A DNA stretch of 64,000 nucleotides from Panacagrimonas sp052387695. Lineage in GTDB: Bacteria > Pseudomonadota > Gammaproteobacteria > Nevskiales > Nevskiaceae. Shown here piece after piece: positions 25,943 through 34,086 of the stretch. The first letter of the stretch is position 1; the number at the start of each line of letters is the position of its first letter. The notes beneath the pieces are model-generated. The model was not told the DNA's origin. It saw only the letters and a list, made by a program, of their open reading frames with translations, and searched no databases. A program made the position numbers and the translations under genes. Where the stretch lies: positions 1 to 64,000 of the forward strand of contig JBQTIX010000044.1 in the NCBI GenBank assembly GCA_052387695.1. Reading direction: 5' to 3'.

Positions 25943-26417
25943 GGCACGGGAAAAGGGCAGCGGGAGGGAAAGCAGTTTATACCCCTGAAGGACAGTTATC
26001 CACAGGACGTCGCGTCTGCCACCACATCCGTCCGGACCGGTCGGGGTCATCTTCCGAGGAAGGTCGTGCTCCTAAGGATGCTCTGCAAAGGTCTGTCGCG
26101 GGCAAGGCCCATTCCTGCAGAACGACGGATCCCGTAGGAGCGGGCGATGCCCGCGACCGTGCTCTCGAACCTGGGCAGATCTATCCTAAATGTCCGATTG
26201 CTTGGTGGCCTTTCCGAGGACCGAGCATTTCTCGGCCGTCAGGCCCTGTCGGATCATCCCAACCGTTTTGGCGCGGATCGATTTATTCTGAGAACCAAAC
26301 TTTCCTGCTTCGCTCGTTTCATTATTGGATCGTGCTGCATTTGTTCAAGCAGGAGCAGGGATGTCTCACGGGATTCAGAGGATTGGGATGTTTGATTGCC
26401 GAAATCCTGGAAACGGT
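25943..26417. other. dnaA upstream region, possible part of the origin
   Basis: These 475 bases hold the dnaA promoter region, one perfect DnaA box (25996-26004) and a small hairpin GCGGGC-gat-GCCCGC at 26140-26154. An AT-richer patch with poly-T-like pieces spans about 26280-26345. No convincing gene is present; an 82-codon frame at 26147 has no recognisable features. A replication origin is often found beside dnaA, but one box alone does not establish it. Confidence 0.4.
25996..26004 (+). promoter_or_regulatory. DnaA box TTATCCACA
   Basis: An exact match to the strong DnaA box consensus, 54 bases upstream of the dnaA start codon. Family knowledge ties such boxes to dnaA autoregulation and to origins. 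A near-match, TTGTGCACA, is at 24579-24587 just downstream of the dnaA stop codon. Confidence 0.7.
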
Positions 26418-27101
26418 TCAGGACAAGGCAGCCAGTAGCACACCTGAATTGGAAACGGCGCCGAACACGCCACCCTGCATCTTGATCATGTTCAGCGCGG
26501 CCAGGTGGTTGCCGTGATCGGTGGCGCCACAGCAGTCTTCCAGCAGCACGCACTCGAAGCCTCTGTCGTTGCCCTCGCGCATGGTGGTGTGCACGCACAC
26601 GTCGGTGGTGATACCGGTGAGGATGAGGTTGGCTATGCCGCGCAGGTTGAGGATCAGCTCCAGGTCCGTGGCGCAGAACGAGCCCTTGCCGGGCTTGTCG
26701 ATGATGACTTCCCCAGGCAAGGGTTTGAGTTCGTCGATGAGGTTCCATCCTGGTTCGCCGCGAACCAGGATGCGGCCGCAAGGACCGTCGTCGCCGATCC
26801 CCGCGCCGATTCGCTTTGAGCGCCAGCGCTTGTTTGCGGGTAGGTCGGCGAGATCGGGCCGATGACCCTCACGCGTGTGGATGACGTGGAAGCCTTGTTT
26901 GCGGAACAGGCTCAGCACCGACTGGATGGGCTTGATCGGCGCGCGAGTCAAGGACAAGTCGTAACCCATCTTGTCCACGTAGCCGCCGACGCCGCAGAAA
27001 TCCGTCTGCATGTCGATGATGACCAGCGCCGTGTTCTGCGGGCGCAGATCGCCGTTGTACGGCCACGGGTACGGATCGGCTTGAATGAATCGTTCGGCCA
27101 T
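26418..27101 (-). CDS. Biuret-hydrolase-like isochorismatase-family amidohydrolase (copy 1)
   Basis: A 227-residue cysteine hydrolase with D30 in LVIIDMQTDFC, K136 in IDKPGKGSF and C169 in TTDVCVHTTMR, the isochorismatase-family triad. Its length and the KPGKGSFxxTDLELIL...TTDVCVHTT pattern match biuret amidohydrolase (BiuH) and ureidoacrylate hydrolase (RutB)-type enzymes. It sits 15 bases after the permease gene and 2.4 kb from allophanate hydrolase, so hydrolysis of biuret or a related ureide to allophanate and ammonia is the best guess. It is closely similar to the second copy at 28765 (shared RKxG-HTREGHRPDLAD, RGEPG, FECxLxxDC segments). Confidence 0.8.
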   Translation of the reverse strand: MAERFIQADPYPWPYNGDLRPQNTALVIIDMQTDFCGVGGYVDKMGYDLSLTRAPIKPIQSVLSLFRKQGFHVIHTREGHRPDLADLPANKRWRSKRIGAGIGDDGPCGRILVRGEPGWNLIDELKPLPGEVIIDKPGKGSFCATDLELILNLRGIANLILTGITTDVCVHTTMREGNDRGFECVLLEDCCGATDHGNHLAALNMIKMQGGVFGAVSNSGVLLAALS

Positions 27102-27116
27102 TCGCGGAATTCCTGA

Positions 27117-28724
27117 TCAGATCGCGGCTTCGCTGCCGGGCATGGCGTCCTGCGGCCGCGGCTTCATCGGTACCGCGGCAGCGTTGAACTTGTGGCATCC
27201 GAACAACAGGGCAGCCACTCCGAGATAACTCAGGGCCACCAGCGGTGTCTTGGCGACGCCGATGGCCTCGCTGTGCATGAAGCCCCAGAAGGTCAGCAGC
27301 GCGCCGGCCATGGCGAACCCGGCCGCCTTGTCGAAGGCCCGGTCGATGATGCTGGCCGCGATCGCAGCAAGAATCAGACTGGTCAGAATCGCACCGCTGC
27401 CCAGCAGTTCCAGGCCGTGGTAGAGCACGCCCATGCCGGCGAGTTTCTCCAAGCCGACCGCGGCGGCGTTGGTGCCGGCGGCGCCGAGCGCGTTGTCGAT
27501 CATCAGCTTGCCCCAGCCCGCCACTTGGGGAATCAGCGCCAGGATCACTGCGGGTGCGTGGTTCTTCGGCACTTCCTGGAAGGCCTGCGCGCCGATGAGC
27601 ATGCCGATGTAGAGCAGGATCGGCGAGATGGCGACCACCGGGATCAGCGCCATCATCACGGCCAGAATTCCGAACCAGGACAGGATCAGCACCATCACGC
27701 CGGTCGCGGCGGAGTAGCCTATGCGTCCGCCGATGGCCTTCCAGCCCGGGTGGCCGATGTACACCGCGTTGATGAAGGGGTTGCCGAGCAAGCAGCCGAT
27801 CAGGCTCACGACCCCATCCGCGGTGATGACGCGCGTGGTGGGGAAGTGGTCTCCGCCAGCCTCCGCGCTCTCGACGTTATCCATCGCCTCCACCAGATCG
27901 TAGATGCCGAAGGGAATAGCGGTGACCAGAATCACGGCCAGGAACTCGAAGCCGCCGAACACGTGGTCGAACGCAGGCAGCGGAATGGAGAAGCCGAAGC
28001 TCGCGAAGGAGCTGCCGAGCTTGTCCAGGCTCATGCCGCCGAACTCCAGACCCAGCGCCAAACCGCCCCACGCAATGAGCGAGCCCACCGCAATCGCCAC
28101 CAGGCCTGCCGGAATGCCCTTGAAATAACGCACCCCGCCGAACCAGCTCGACAGCAGGATGGCGAAGCAGACGATGCCGATCACCGGATCCATGTACATC
28201 TCCAGCGCCGGGCGCATGGAAATGAACGCGATGGACACGCCGGCGAGCGCGCCGAGCAGGGCGGCGCGCGGCGTGATCTGCTTGATCAGCGGCGCGATGA
28301 AGCCACCGAGCATCAGCACGAAACTCTGCACGAACACCCAGGTGAGGCCTGCTTCCCAGCCCTTGATCGGGTCGCCGGTGCTTGCCGCGATGGGCAGCAT
28401 AATCACGAACACCACCACGAACATGTGCGGCACGCTGATACCCGAGGGGAGTGCGCAGACGTCGCTGCGGCCGGTCTTCTTCGCCAGCTTGTACGCGAGC
28501 CAGGCGTAGTAGACCGTGGACAGGAACAGCATCAATCCTGTGGCTGGAAGAATGCGGCCGAACACGAGATCGCTCGGCAGCTTGATCACATAGAGCAGCA
28601 GTGCCGTCATGGTCAGCAGGTTGACCAGGATATTGGTGCCGAAACCGAAGAAGGCGTTCCAGTCGCCGGGAACCCAGATGGACGGCTTGAAATCAGTGGC
28701 GCTACTCATAGCTTTGCTGCTCAT
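27117..28724 (-). CDS. NCS2/AzgA-like permease for a ureide or nucleobase-type substrate
   Basis: A 535-residue membrane protein with about 12-14 hydrophobic segments, similar to xanthine/uracil and AzgA-type permeases (MLPIAASTGDP, ALPSGISVPHMF, GIYDLVEAMDNVESAEAGGDHFPTT split over conserved helices, NPFINAVYIGHPGWK). It is probably a cation symporter importing the nitrogen compound that the flanking amidohydrolases degrade. The ATG at 28724 has GGAG upstream; a TTG seven codons earlier is less likely. It is 40 bases after the second amidohydrolase gene and 15 bases before the first, so the three form one operon. Confidence 0.8.
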   Translation of the reverse strand: MSSKAMSSATDFKPSIWVPGDWNAFFGFGTNILVNLLTMTALLLYVIKLPSDLVFGRILPATGLMLFLSTVYYAWLAYKLAKKTGRSDVCALPSGISVPHMFVVVFVIMLPIAASTGDPIKGWEAGLTWVFVQSFVLMLGGFIAPLIKQITPRAALLGALAGVSIAFISMRPALEMYMDPVIGIVCFAILLSSWFGGVRYFKGIPAGLVAIAVGSLIAWGGLALGLEFGGMSLDKLGSSFASFGFSIPLPAFDHVFGGFEFLAVILVTAIPFGIYDLVEAMDNVESAEAGGDHFPTTRVITADGVVSLIGCLLGNPFINAVYIGHPGWKAIGGRIGYSAATGVMVLILSWFGILAVMMALIPVVAISPILLYIGMLIGAQAFQEVPKNHAPAVILALIPQVAGWGKLMIDNALGAAGTNAAAVGLEKLAGMGVLYHGLELLGSGAILTSLILAAIAASIIDRAFDKAAGFAMAGALLTFWGFMHSEAIGVAKTPLVALSYLGVAALLFGCHKFNAAAVPMKPRPQDAMPGSEAAI

Positions 28725-28764
28725 GACAAAATCTCCTGTCCCCAAAATCCAAGAAACCCGATCG

Positions 28765-29427
28765 CTAGCCCAATGCTGCGATCACCCGTGTCGAGTCGGA
28801 AACCCAGCCGAAGATGCCGCCCTGCGCCTTGATCATGCGCAGCGCCATCTCGTGGAATTCCGGAAAGTAGGAGGCCGCGCAGTCCGCCGGCACTAGGCAT
28901 TCGAAGCCCCGGTCATTGGCCTCGCGTACGGTCGTATGCACGCAGACTTCGGTGGTCACGCCGCAGACGATCAAGGTGCGGATGCCGCGATTCTTGAGGA
29001 TCAGTTCCAGATCGGTCTGGCAGAACGAGCCCTTGCCGGGCTTGTCGCTCACCGGCTCTCCCGGCAGCGGATACAGCTCGGGAATGATGTCGTGGCCGGG
29101 CTCGCCGCGGATGAGGATGCGGCCCATGGGCCCCAGGTCGCCGATATGCTTTTCGCTCTTGCCGCGCGTGAGCTTGGCAGGCGGTGCGTCGGCCAGATCC
29201 GGGCGGTGGCCCTCACGCGTGTGCATGACCAGAAGTCCGGCTTTGCGGAATGCCGTGAGCAGGGCGTCTATGGGCTTGATCGCGCTGCGGAGCAGGCTCA
29301 CGTCATTGCCGAGCATCGCGCCGAAACCGCCCGGCTCGATGAAGTCGCGCTGCATGTCAATGATCAGCAGCGCGGTGCTCGCCGGTTCGAAGGGCAGCTC
29401 GTAAGGCTCGGCCTGGATCACGTGCAT
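28765..29427 (-). CDS. Biuret-hydrolase-like isochorismatase-family amidohydrolase (copy 2)
   Basis: A 220-residue paralogue of the enzyme at 26418, with the triad D24 (LLIIDMQRDF), K129 (SDKPGKGSF) and C162 (TTEVCVHTT). The ATG at 29427 is preceded by GGGGG; an earlier in-frame ATG at 29448 is possible, and longer versions are not supported. It is the first gene of the amidohydrolase-permease-amidohydrolase operon and has a TTGCATGCAA palindrome 73 bases upstream of its start. Two related hydrolases may handle different steps or different ureides. Confidence 0.8.
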   Translation of the reverse strand: MHVIQAEPYELPFEPASTALLIIDMQRDFIEPGGFGAMLGNDVSLLRSAIKPIDALLTAFRKAGLLVMHTREGHRPDLADAPPAKLTRGKSEKHIGDLGPMGRILIRGEPGHDIIPELYPLPGEPVSDKPGKGSFCQTDLELILKNRGIRTLIVCGVTTEVCVHTTVREANDRGFECLVPADCAASYFPEFHEMALRMIKAQGGIFGWVSDSTRVIAALG

Positions 29428-29499
29428 CGCATCGCCCCCGTGCGGCATTTCGCCGCTTTCCGCTACGGGGTATCGCAGCATCCATGCCAGGATGCGACA

Positions 29500-29509
29500 T
29501 TGCATGCAA
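29500..29509. promoter_or_regulatory. Candidate GntR operator TTGCATGCAA
   Basis: A perfect 10-base palindrome in the 122-base gap before the amidohydrolase-permease operon. It shares TTGSATGCAAC with the site at 31398-31413 between atzF and the GntR regulator. The match of two sites in the two regulatory gaps of one pathway supports a common operator. Confidence 0.5.
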
Positions 29510-29549
29510 CGATCGAAATCGATGCCGAACGGCAGGCACAAGCTTTCGA

Positions 29550-31337
29550 TCAGTGTGGTTTTAGCGAGGCCAGATACGCGCGCCAGCCGCCGAAATCCGT
29601 GATGTCTGTTGCCCCGGCGAGCGCGCCGTGCTCGCAGATGAAGGCGTTCTCCATCGTGCCATCCGCCAGCTCCACCTTGCCTAGGCCCAGCGGCGCGCCA
29701 ATGCCGTTGAGAAATGAGCCCAGCTCGGTGCTCGGCATCTCCCAGACTTCCACCTCGATGCACCGTCCGCTGGCATCACGCACCAGAGCGGGTCGAAACG
29801 GCGGGCCGCCGGGCAGGGTGTGGAGCCGGTACGCGGGAGCGGTCTCGGTTGCCCGTACGAGCACACCGCCGCGATCCAGCAACTGGTGATTCAAGGCCAG
29901 CCCTTGCAGATGGGCGCCGCAGACCACAACGCGGATGTGATCGCCCGCGATCAGCTCGCGCTTCGGCGTTGCACCGGCCGCGTCGATCAGTCTCGTTGAC
30001 AGGAAGCGTTCCGCGATCGCCAGCAGGTACTGGTCGGTGAACGCGCGCCCGAACAGGGTCACGCCCCAGGGCAGGCCGTTGCGCAAGTGGCCGGCCGGCA
30101 CGGCCACGGCGGCGTAGTCCAGCAGGTTCATGAAATTGGTGTAGGTGCCCAGCTCGGTATTGCGGTGCACCGGGTCGGCTTGCAGCTGCGCGATCGTGAA
30201 CGCGCGCGGAACGGTGGGGCTCAGCACCAGATCGACGCCGTCCAGCATCCGGTCGCACTGCTGCTTGAGGGCTTGCAGGCAAATGGCTGCGCGCACGCGG
30301 TCGGCGGCGCTGGCCTCGGCTCCGGCTGACACGATCTGCCGAATCACCGGTAGCACCGCGTCCTCCTGATCGAGCATCGCGCCGAACGCGGCATACCGCT
30401 CTGCAGCGCCGGCCGGTTCGTAGAGCATCCGCGCCGCGGCCAGGAAGGGGCTGAAGTCCAGTTCCACCGCGGTTCCGCCCAGTGCTTCGAGGCGCGCGCG
30501 GGCCTGCGCAAACAGCGCCGGGCCTTCTTCGCAACCCAGCCAGATCAAATCCTGTTCACGCGGGACGCCGAAGCGAAAATTCACGAGCCGGCCGGCGGGC
30601 GGCGCCGCGTTCCACGCCGGGTTGCGCCGGCTGAACGGATGACTGGGGTCGAATCTGGCGGTCAGCGTCAGCAACTCGGCTGCCTCCCGCGCGCTGCGCG
30701 TGAGAAAGCTCGCGCAGTCCAGCGAGGGGCAGCACGGCACCAGGCCCTGGGTGGAGACGATGCCGCGCGTGGGCTTGCACCCGACCAGGCCATTGAACGC
30801 GGCGGGCACGCGTCCGGAACCGGCGGTGTCGGTGCCCAGCGCAAAACTGGCCAGGCCCAGCGCGACCGCCAGCGCCGAGCCGGAACTGGAGCCGCCGCTC
30901 GGATATTCCGCGAGCACCGAGTTGCGGCAGCCGCCGTAGGGCGAACGCAGTCCGTTGAGGCCGGTGGCGAATTGATCGAGGTTGGTCTTGCCCGTCGGCA
31001 CTGCGCCCAGCTCGATCAGGCGCTGCACCACGCGGGCCGATTCCGTGGGCAGGTAGGCGTAGGCAGGGCAGGCGGCCGTTGTGGCGACAGCCGCGAGATC
31101 GAAGTTGTCCTTGATGGCGAAGGGGATGCCGTAGAGCGGCAGCGACGCGGGATCCAACGACTCGAGCCGCAGCAGGTAAGGATCGAGCTGTGCGTCGCTC
31201 AGCAGCTCGATATAGGTGCGGTACTCGTCGTTGAGTTGCCGCGCACGCGCCTGCACCTGCGACAGCAGACTTCTAGGCGTGAGCGCGCGAGCGCGGAACG
31301 CGGCACGCAGGGAGGGAATGGAGAGATCGACGCTCAT
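29550..31337 (-). CDS. atzF: Allophanate hydrolase
   Basis: A 595-residue AtzF-type enzyme that splits allophanate to ammonia and carbon dioxide, completing biuret, cyanurate or urea-type catabolism. The amidase-signature domain (about 1-440) has K76 in PFAIKDNFD, S150 in the GGSSSGSA loop and nucleophile S174 in TDTAGSGRVPAA, with the Lys-Ser-Ser spacing of known AtzF proteins. A C-terminal domain (about 470-595) follows, as in family members. The ATG at 31337 is chosen over a TTG three codons upstream. It is divergent from the GntR regulator and upstream of the amidohydrolase operon on the same strand. No biotin-dependent urea carboxylase is present in the window, so the source of allophanate is probably biuret-like. 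Confidence 0.92.
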   Translation of the reverse strand: MSVDLSIPSLRAAFRARALTPRSLLSQVQARARQLNDEYRTYIELLSDAQLDPYLLRLESLDPASLPLYGIPFAIKDNFDLAAVATTAACPAYAYLPTESARVVQRLIELGAVPTGKTNLDQFATGLNGLRSPYGGCRNSVLAEYPSGGSSSGSALAVALGLASFALGTDTAGSGRVPAAFNGLVGCKPTRGIVSTQGLVPCCPSLDCASFLTRSAREAAELLTLTARFDPSHPFSRRNPAWNAAPPAGRLVNFRFGVPREQDLIWLGCEEGPALFAQARARLEALGGTAVELDFSPFLAAARMLYEPAGAAERYAAFGAMLDQEDAVLPVIRQIVSAGAEASAADRVRAAICLQALKQQCDRMLDGVDLVLSPTVPRAFTIAQLQADPVHRNTELGTYTNFMNLLDYAAVAVPAGHLRNGLPWGVTLFGRAFTDQYLLAIAERFLSTRLIDAAGATPKRELIAGDHIRVVVCGAHLQGLALNHQLLDRGGVLVRATETAPAYRLHTLPGGPPFRPALVRDASGRCIEVEVWEMPSTELGSFLNGIGAPLGLGKVELADGTMENAFICEHGALAGATDITDFGGWRAYLASLKPH

Positions 31338-31397
31338 CTGCGACAAGGCGAGGGCGGGGACAGCAGAAGGATACGGGAGCGCGAAATCCTGCGCGCA

Positions 31398-31413
31398 ATG
31401 TTGGATGCAACAT
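31398..31413. promoter_or_regulatory. Candidate operator ATGTTG-gatg-CAACAT
   Basis: A 16-base inverted repeat between the divergent atzF and GntR-regulator genes. A TACAAT at 31431-31436 could be the -10 element of the regulator, which would put this site over the -35 region. It shares 11 bases with the palindrome at 29500-29509. Confidence 0.5.
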
Positions 31414-31463
31414 GGATGCCGGTGCCTGCCTACAATCGGAGCCAGGTATCCCGAAAGCCCAAC

Positions 31464-32159
31464 ATGAATTCAGGCAGCCCCATCCGCAACGGATCGGCCC
31501 AGGAGGTTTACGGGCAGCTCAAGACCCTCATCATGGGGTTTGAGCTGTACCCTGGGTCGCGTGTGACCGAGACCGAGCTGGCGGCCCGGTTCGGCGTCAG
31601 CCGCACTCCGGTGCGGGAGGCCCTTCAGCGCCTGCAGCTGGAGGGATATCTGACGGTGCGGCCCAAGCAGGGCTGTTTCATCCGCGAGATCGACATCGAG
31701 GAAATCGACCAGCATTACCAGGTGCGCATCGCGTTGGAACTCTGCGCCATCGAACTGGCCTGCACCCACATGCCCGACCGCGAGCTCAAGGAGCTGGCGC
31801 GCGAGTGGGACCCGGCCTACCAGCCCAGCGAAGAACAGGACGTGGAAGCCATGGCGGCCCGCGATGAAGGTTTCCACATCGCGCTGGCCGAAGGCAGCGG
31901 CAACCTGGTGCTCGCGGATTATCTGCAACGCGTCAACCACAACATCCACATCATCCGGCGCCTCGACTTCACCGAGGACATGAGGGTGGACCTCACCTAC
32001 AAGGAGCATCACGGCATCTGTCAGCACCTGATCGCGCGGGATGTCGTGGCCGCGCAGCAGGCCCTGTCCCAGCACATCCGGCGCAGCCAGCAGGCGGCCA
32101 AGACGATCACGCTGGAGCAGTTGTCCCGCGCGCGTTCCCGCGCGCGCAGACCGGTTTAA
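31464..32159 (+). CDS. GntR-family (FCD) transcriptional regulator of the ureide cluster
   Basis: A 231-residue regulator with an N-terminal winged helix (about 10-75; VTETELAARFGVSRTPVREALQRL is the typical recognition region, and LTVRPKQGCFI the wing) and a C-terminal FCD ligand-binding domain (about 80-215) with the usual conserved Asp and His residues. It is divergent from atzF and presumably controls atzF and the amidohydrolase-permease operon in response to an intermediate. FCD regulators commonly bind palindromes such as those noted here. The start ATG at 31464 is well placed; longer frames upstream run through atzF. Confidence 0.9.
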   Translation: MNSGSPIRNGSAQEVYGQLKTLIMGFELYPGSRVTETELAARFGVSRTPVREALQRLQLEGYLTVRPKQGCFIREIDIEEIDQHYQVRIALELCAIELACTHMPDRELKELAREWDPAYQPSEEQDVEAMAARDEGFHIALAEGSGNLVLADYLQRVNHNIHIIRRLDFTEDMRVDLTYKEHHGICQHLIARDVVAAQQALSQHIRRSQQAAKTITLEQLSRARSRARRPV

Positions 32160-32256
32160 ATCCGAGACCGGTCCTCGGGACGTCAGGCGCGCCGCTTTGA
32201 GAACGGGTTCCAACGCGCGAGAATCCACGTCGCAAGGCGAGCCACTGGAGACACCG

Positions 32257-32484
32257 ATGAATGAACTGGAGTCAATCGCGCTGAACCTGCTCTACGCCGC
32301 CTTGGGCGGCTGCCTGATGCTGGTGGGAGGCTGGATCGCCTACCGCGTGTTCCTATGGGAGGTGGGGTTCAATGTCCGCGACGAGCTTAAAGCCGGCAAC
32401 CTCGCCGTGGGCCTGGCGGTGCTGGGGGTTTTTCTGGCCGTCGGTATCGGCATGGGCCTGGTGATCGGCCTGAGTCTGAACTGA
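32257..32484 (+). CDS. Small DUF350-like membrane protein
   Basis: A 75-residue protein with two transmembrane helices (about 5-30 and 45-72) linked by a short charged loop with DELKAGNLAVGLAV, which resembles DUF350 proteins. GGAG stands 8 bases before the ATG. Its TGA overlaps the ATG of the lytic transglycosylase by one base, so the pair is coupled. Function is unknown. Confidence 0.7.
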   Translation: MNELESIALNLLYAALGGCLMLVGGWIAYRVFLWEVGFNVRDELKAGNLAVGLAVLGVFLAVGIGMGLVIGLSLN

Positions 32485-33140
32485 TGCGCGGGTGTGGCAA
32501 CGCTCTCGTCTGCGCCTGGGCCGCGATCCTGTGGCTGCTGGCGACGCAGGCCGCTGCCGGAGACGTGACGGTGGACGCCCCGATCTGGACCGACAGATAC
32601 GATCCGATCTTCAGGAAATACAGCAAGCGCTACTTCGGTCCAGGCTGGGACTGGCGCTGGTTCAAGGCACAGGCCATTGCCGAATCCACGCTCAGGCCGG
32701 ATGCGCGCAGCCGTACGGGCGCGAGGGGTCTGATGCAGATCCTGCCGTCCACCTTCCGGGAAATCCGGAAGTTCGAGCCCGAATTCCATGATGTCCATTC
32801 GCCGCGCTGGAACATCGCGGCGGGAATCTGGTACGACCACTTCATGTACCGGCATGCAAGCTGGAAGCAACTGCCGCCAAAGGAGCGCTTGCAATTCGCG
32901 TTCGCCGGATATACCAGCGGGCTGGGTGCCACCTTGCGCGCGTACAAGCGTGCCCGCCCGCCAGTCCGGGTCTGGGCTCACGTGGCGCCGCATACCCGTG
33001 CCGAAACGCGCCAATACGTGGCGCGGATCATTCAGTTGAAAACCGGCGTTCCAGCGGCGCGCGCCAATCGGACGCCGCATCAGCGCGGCGCGGCGTCCCG
33101 AATTCAGCCGCCGACGAAAAAACGGCCCAAGAATCGCTGA
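32484..33140 (+). CDS. Lytic transglycosylase (SLT domain)
   Basis: A 218-residue exported enzyme that cleaves the glycan strands of peptidoglycan. A signal peptide (about 1-25, ending TQAAAG) precedes a goose-type lysozyme/SLT domain: catalytic E67 in AQAIAESTL, GARGLMQILPST, AAGIWYD and AFAGYTSG. The C-terminal 30 residues are basic and may be disordered. It overlaps the DUF350-like gene by one base. Confidence 0.88.
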   Translation: MRGCGNALVCAWAAILWLLATQAAAGDVTVDAPIWTDRYDPIFRKYSKRYFGPGWDWRWFKAQAIAESTLRPDARSRTGARGLMQILPSTFREIRKFEPEFHDVHSPRWNIAAGIWYDHFMYRHASWKQLPPKERLQFAFAGYTSGLGATLRAYKRARPPVRVWAHVAPHTRAETRQYVARIIQLKTGVPAARANRTPHQRGAASRIQPPTKKRPKNR

Positions 33141-33149
33141 GAAAATCGC

Positions 33150-33827
33150 TCAGGCGACGATGACGCGGGTCAGCCACGCGCCGATGTGCCCGATTTCCTC
33201 CATGCAGACCTCGTGCGCCATCGGGTAGGCCTGCCACTGCACCGCGTAGTTCAGGGCCTTCAGCTGGTCCCGGCTCCATTCGCCGAATTGCAGCGGCAAC
33301 ACCGAGTCATGCTTCCCGTGGCACATCAGGATCGGCAGATCGCGATTCGCCTCGCTGCCTTCCTTGGCCAGCGAATCGGCCATCGGCAGGTAAGTGGACA
33401 GCGCCATCAATCCGCCGAGTCGATCCGGGCAGCGCAGCGCGGTTTGCAGTGCGATCGCCCCGCCCTGCGAGAAGCCCGCGAGTACGATGCGCCTGGCTTC
33501 GATGCCCAGCTTCTGCTGCTCCGCAATGAGCGCGCGAATGCGTGATTCGGATTCGCGGATGCCGGCCTCGTCCTGCATGCCGTTGCGATCCAGAGACTTG
33601 ATGTCGTACCAGGCGCGCATCGCCATGCCGCCGTTGAGCGTGACCGGCCTCACCGGCGCGTGCGGAAAAATGAAGCGCACCGGCACGTCTTTCGGCAAGG
33701 AGAGTTCACGCACGAGGGGCACGAAGTCGTGCCCGTCGGCGCCCAGGCCGTGCATCCAGATTACACAGGCCAGCGCGGGTGCCTCGGGTTGAACGGTGAC
33801 TTCGGTCCTGGATTCGATGAGCTTCAT
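33150..33827 (-). CDS. Carboxylesterase/phospholipase-type alpha/beta-hydrolase
   Basis: A 225-residue enzyme of the acyl-protein-thioesterase-like carboxylesterase family. The oxyanion loop is WMHGLGADGHDF, the nucleophile S120 is in LAGFSQGGA, the acid D174 in HGKHDSVLP, and H205 in YPMAHEVCMEEI. No signal peptide is present. It is convergent with the lytic transglycosylase gene (9 bases between stops) and divergent from lptM. Confidence 0.9.
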   Translation of the reverse strand: MKLIESRTEVTVQPEAPALACVIWMHGLGADGHDFVPLVRELSLPKDVPVRFIFPHAPVRPVTLNGGMAMRAWYDIKSLDRNGMQDEAGIRESESRIRALIAEQQKLGIEARRIVLAGFSQGGAIALQTALRCPDRLGGLMALSTYLPMADSLAKEGSEANRDLPILMCHGKHDSVLPLQFGEWSRDQLKALNYAVQWQAYPMAHEVCMEEIGHIGAWLTRVIVA

Positions 33828-33900
33828 GGGGCGGCGGGTAGGGCGGATAGAATGGACCGCACGTTAATGGATTCCCGCCGCTGCGGGAACGACCCGACCC

Positions 33901-34086
33901 ATGCGCATCCTCATTCTGCTGATCCCTTTCTTTCTGACGGCCTGTGGCCAGTCGGGTCCGCTGTATCTGCGCGGCACCCAGCCGGCGCCGGCTACGAAGC
34001 CTGTCCTGGTCGGTGCTCCCAAGCCCGATCCAGCCAAGCCGGAAGAAGAAGAGGCCAAGCCCGCCACCACGCCGACCCAGCCGTGA
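33901..34086 (+). CDS. lptM: LptM-like small lipoprotein
   Basis: A 61-residue lipoprotein (formerly YifL). The signal peptide ends in the lipobox FLTACGQSGPLYL with lipidated C15 and the conserved GQSGPLYLP-type start of LptM, followed by a Pro/Lys/Glu-rich tail. LptM helps the LptDE complex mature its disulfides in E. coli. Location directly upstream of lysA is the usual one. Its TGA overlaps the GTG start of lysA. Confidence 0.88.
   Translation: MRILILLIPFFLTACGQSGPLYLRGTQPAPATKPVLVGAPKPDPAKPEEEEAKPATTPTQP

Noticed and set aside
26147..26395. 82-codon plus-strand frame upstream of dnaA
   Set aside because: No motif, no Shine-Dalgarno, and it lies in a probable regulatory region.
25943..26417. 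A firm call of the replication origin here
   Set aside because: Only one perfect DnaA box is visible and GC skew cannot be computed by eye, so the region is described but not called oriC.
27192..28832. 546-codon plus-strand frame opposite the permease
   Set aside because: Gln/His/Arg-rich antisense of a membrane protein gene; no known family.
33660..34082. N-terminal extension of lysA
   Set aside because: The frame runs through the esterase gene and lptM; GTG at 34083 overlapping the lptM stop fits the family.
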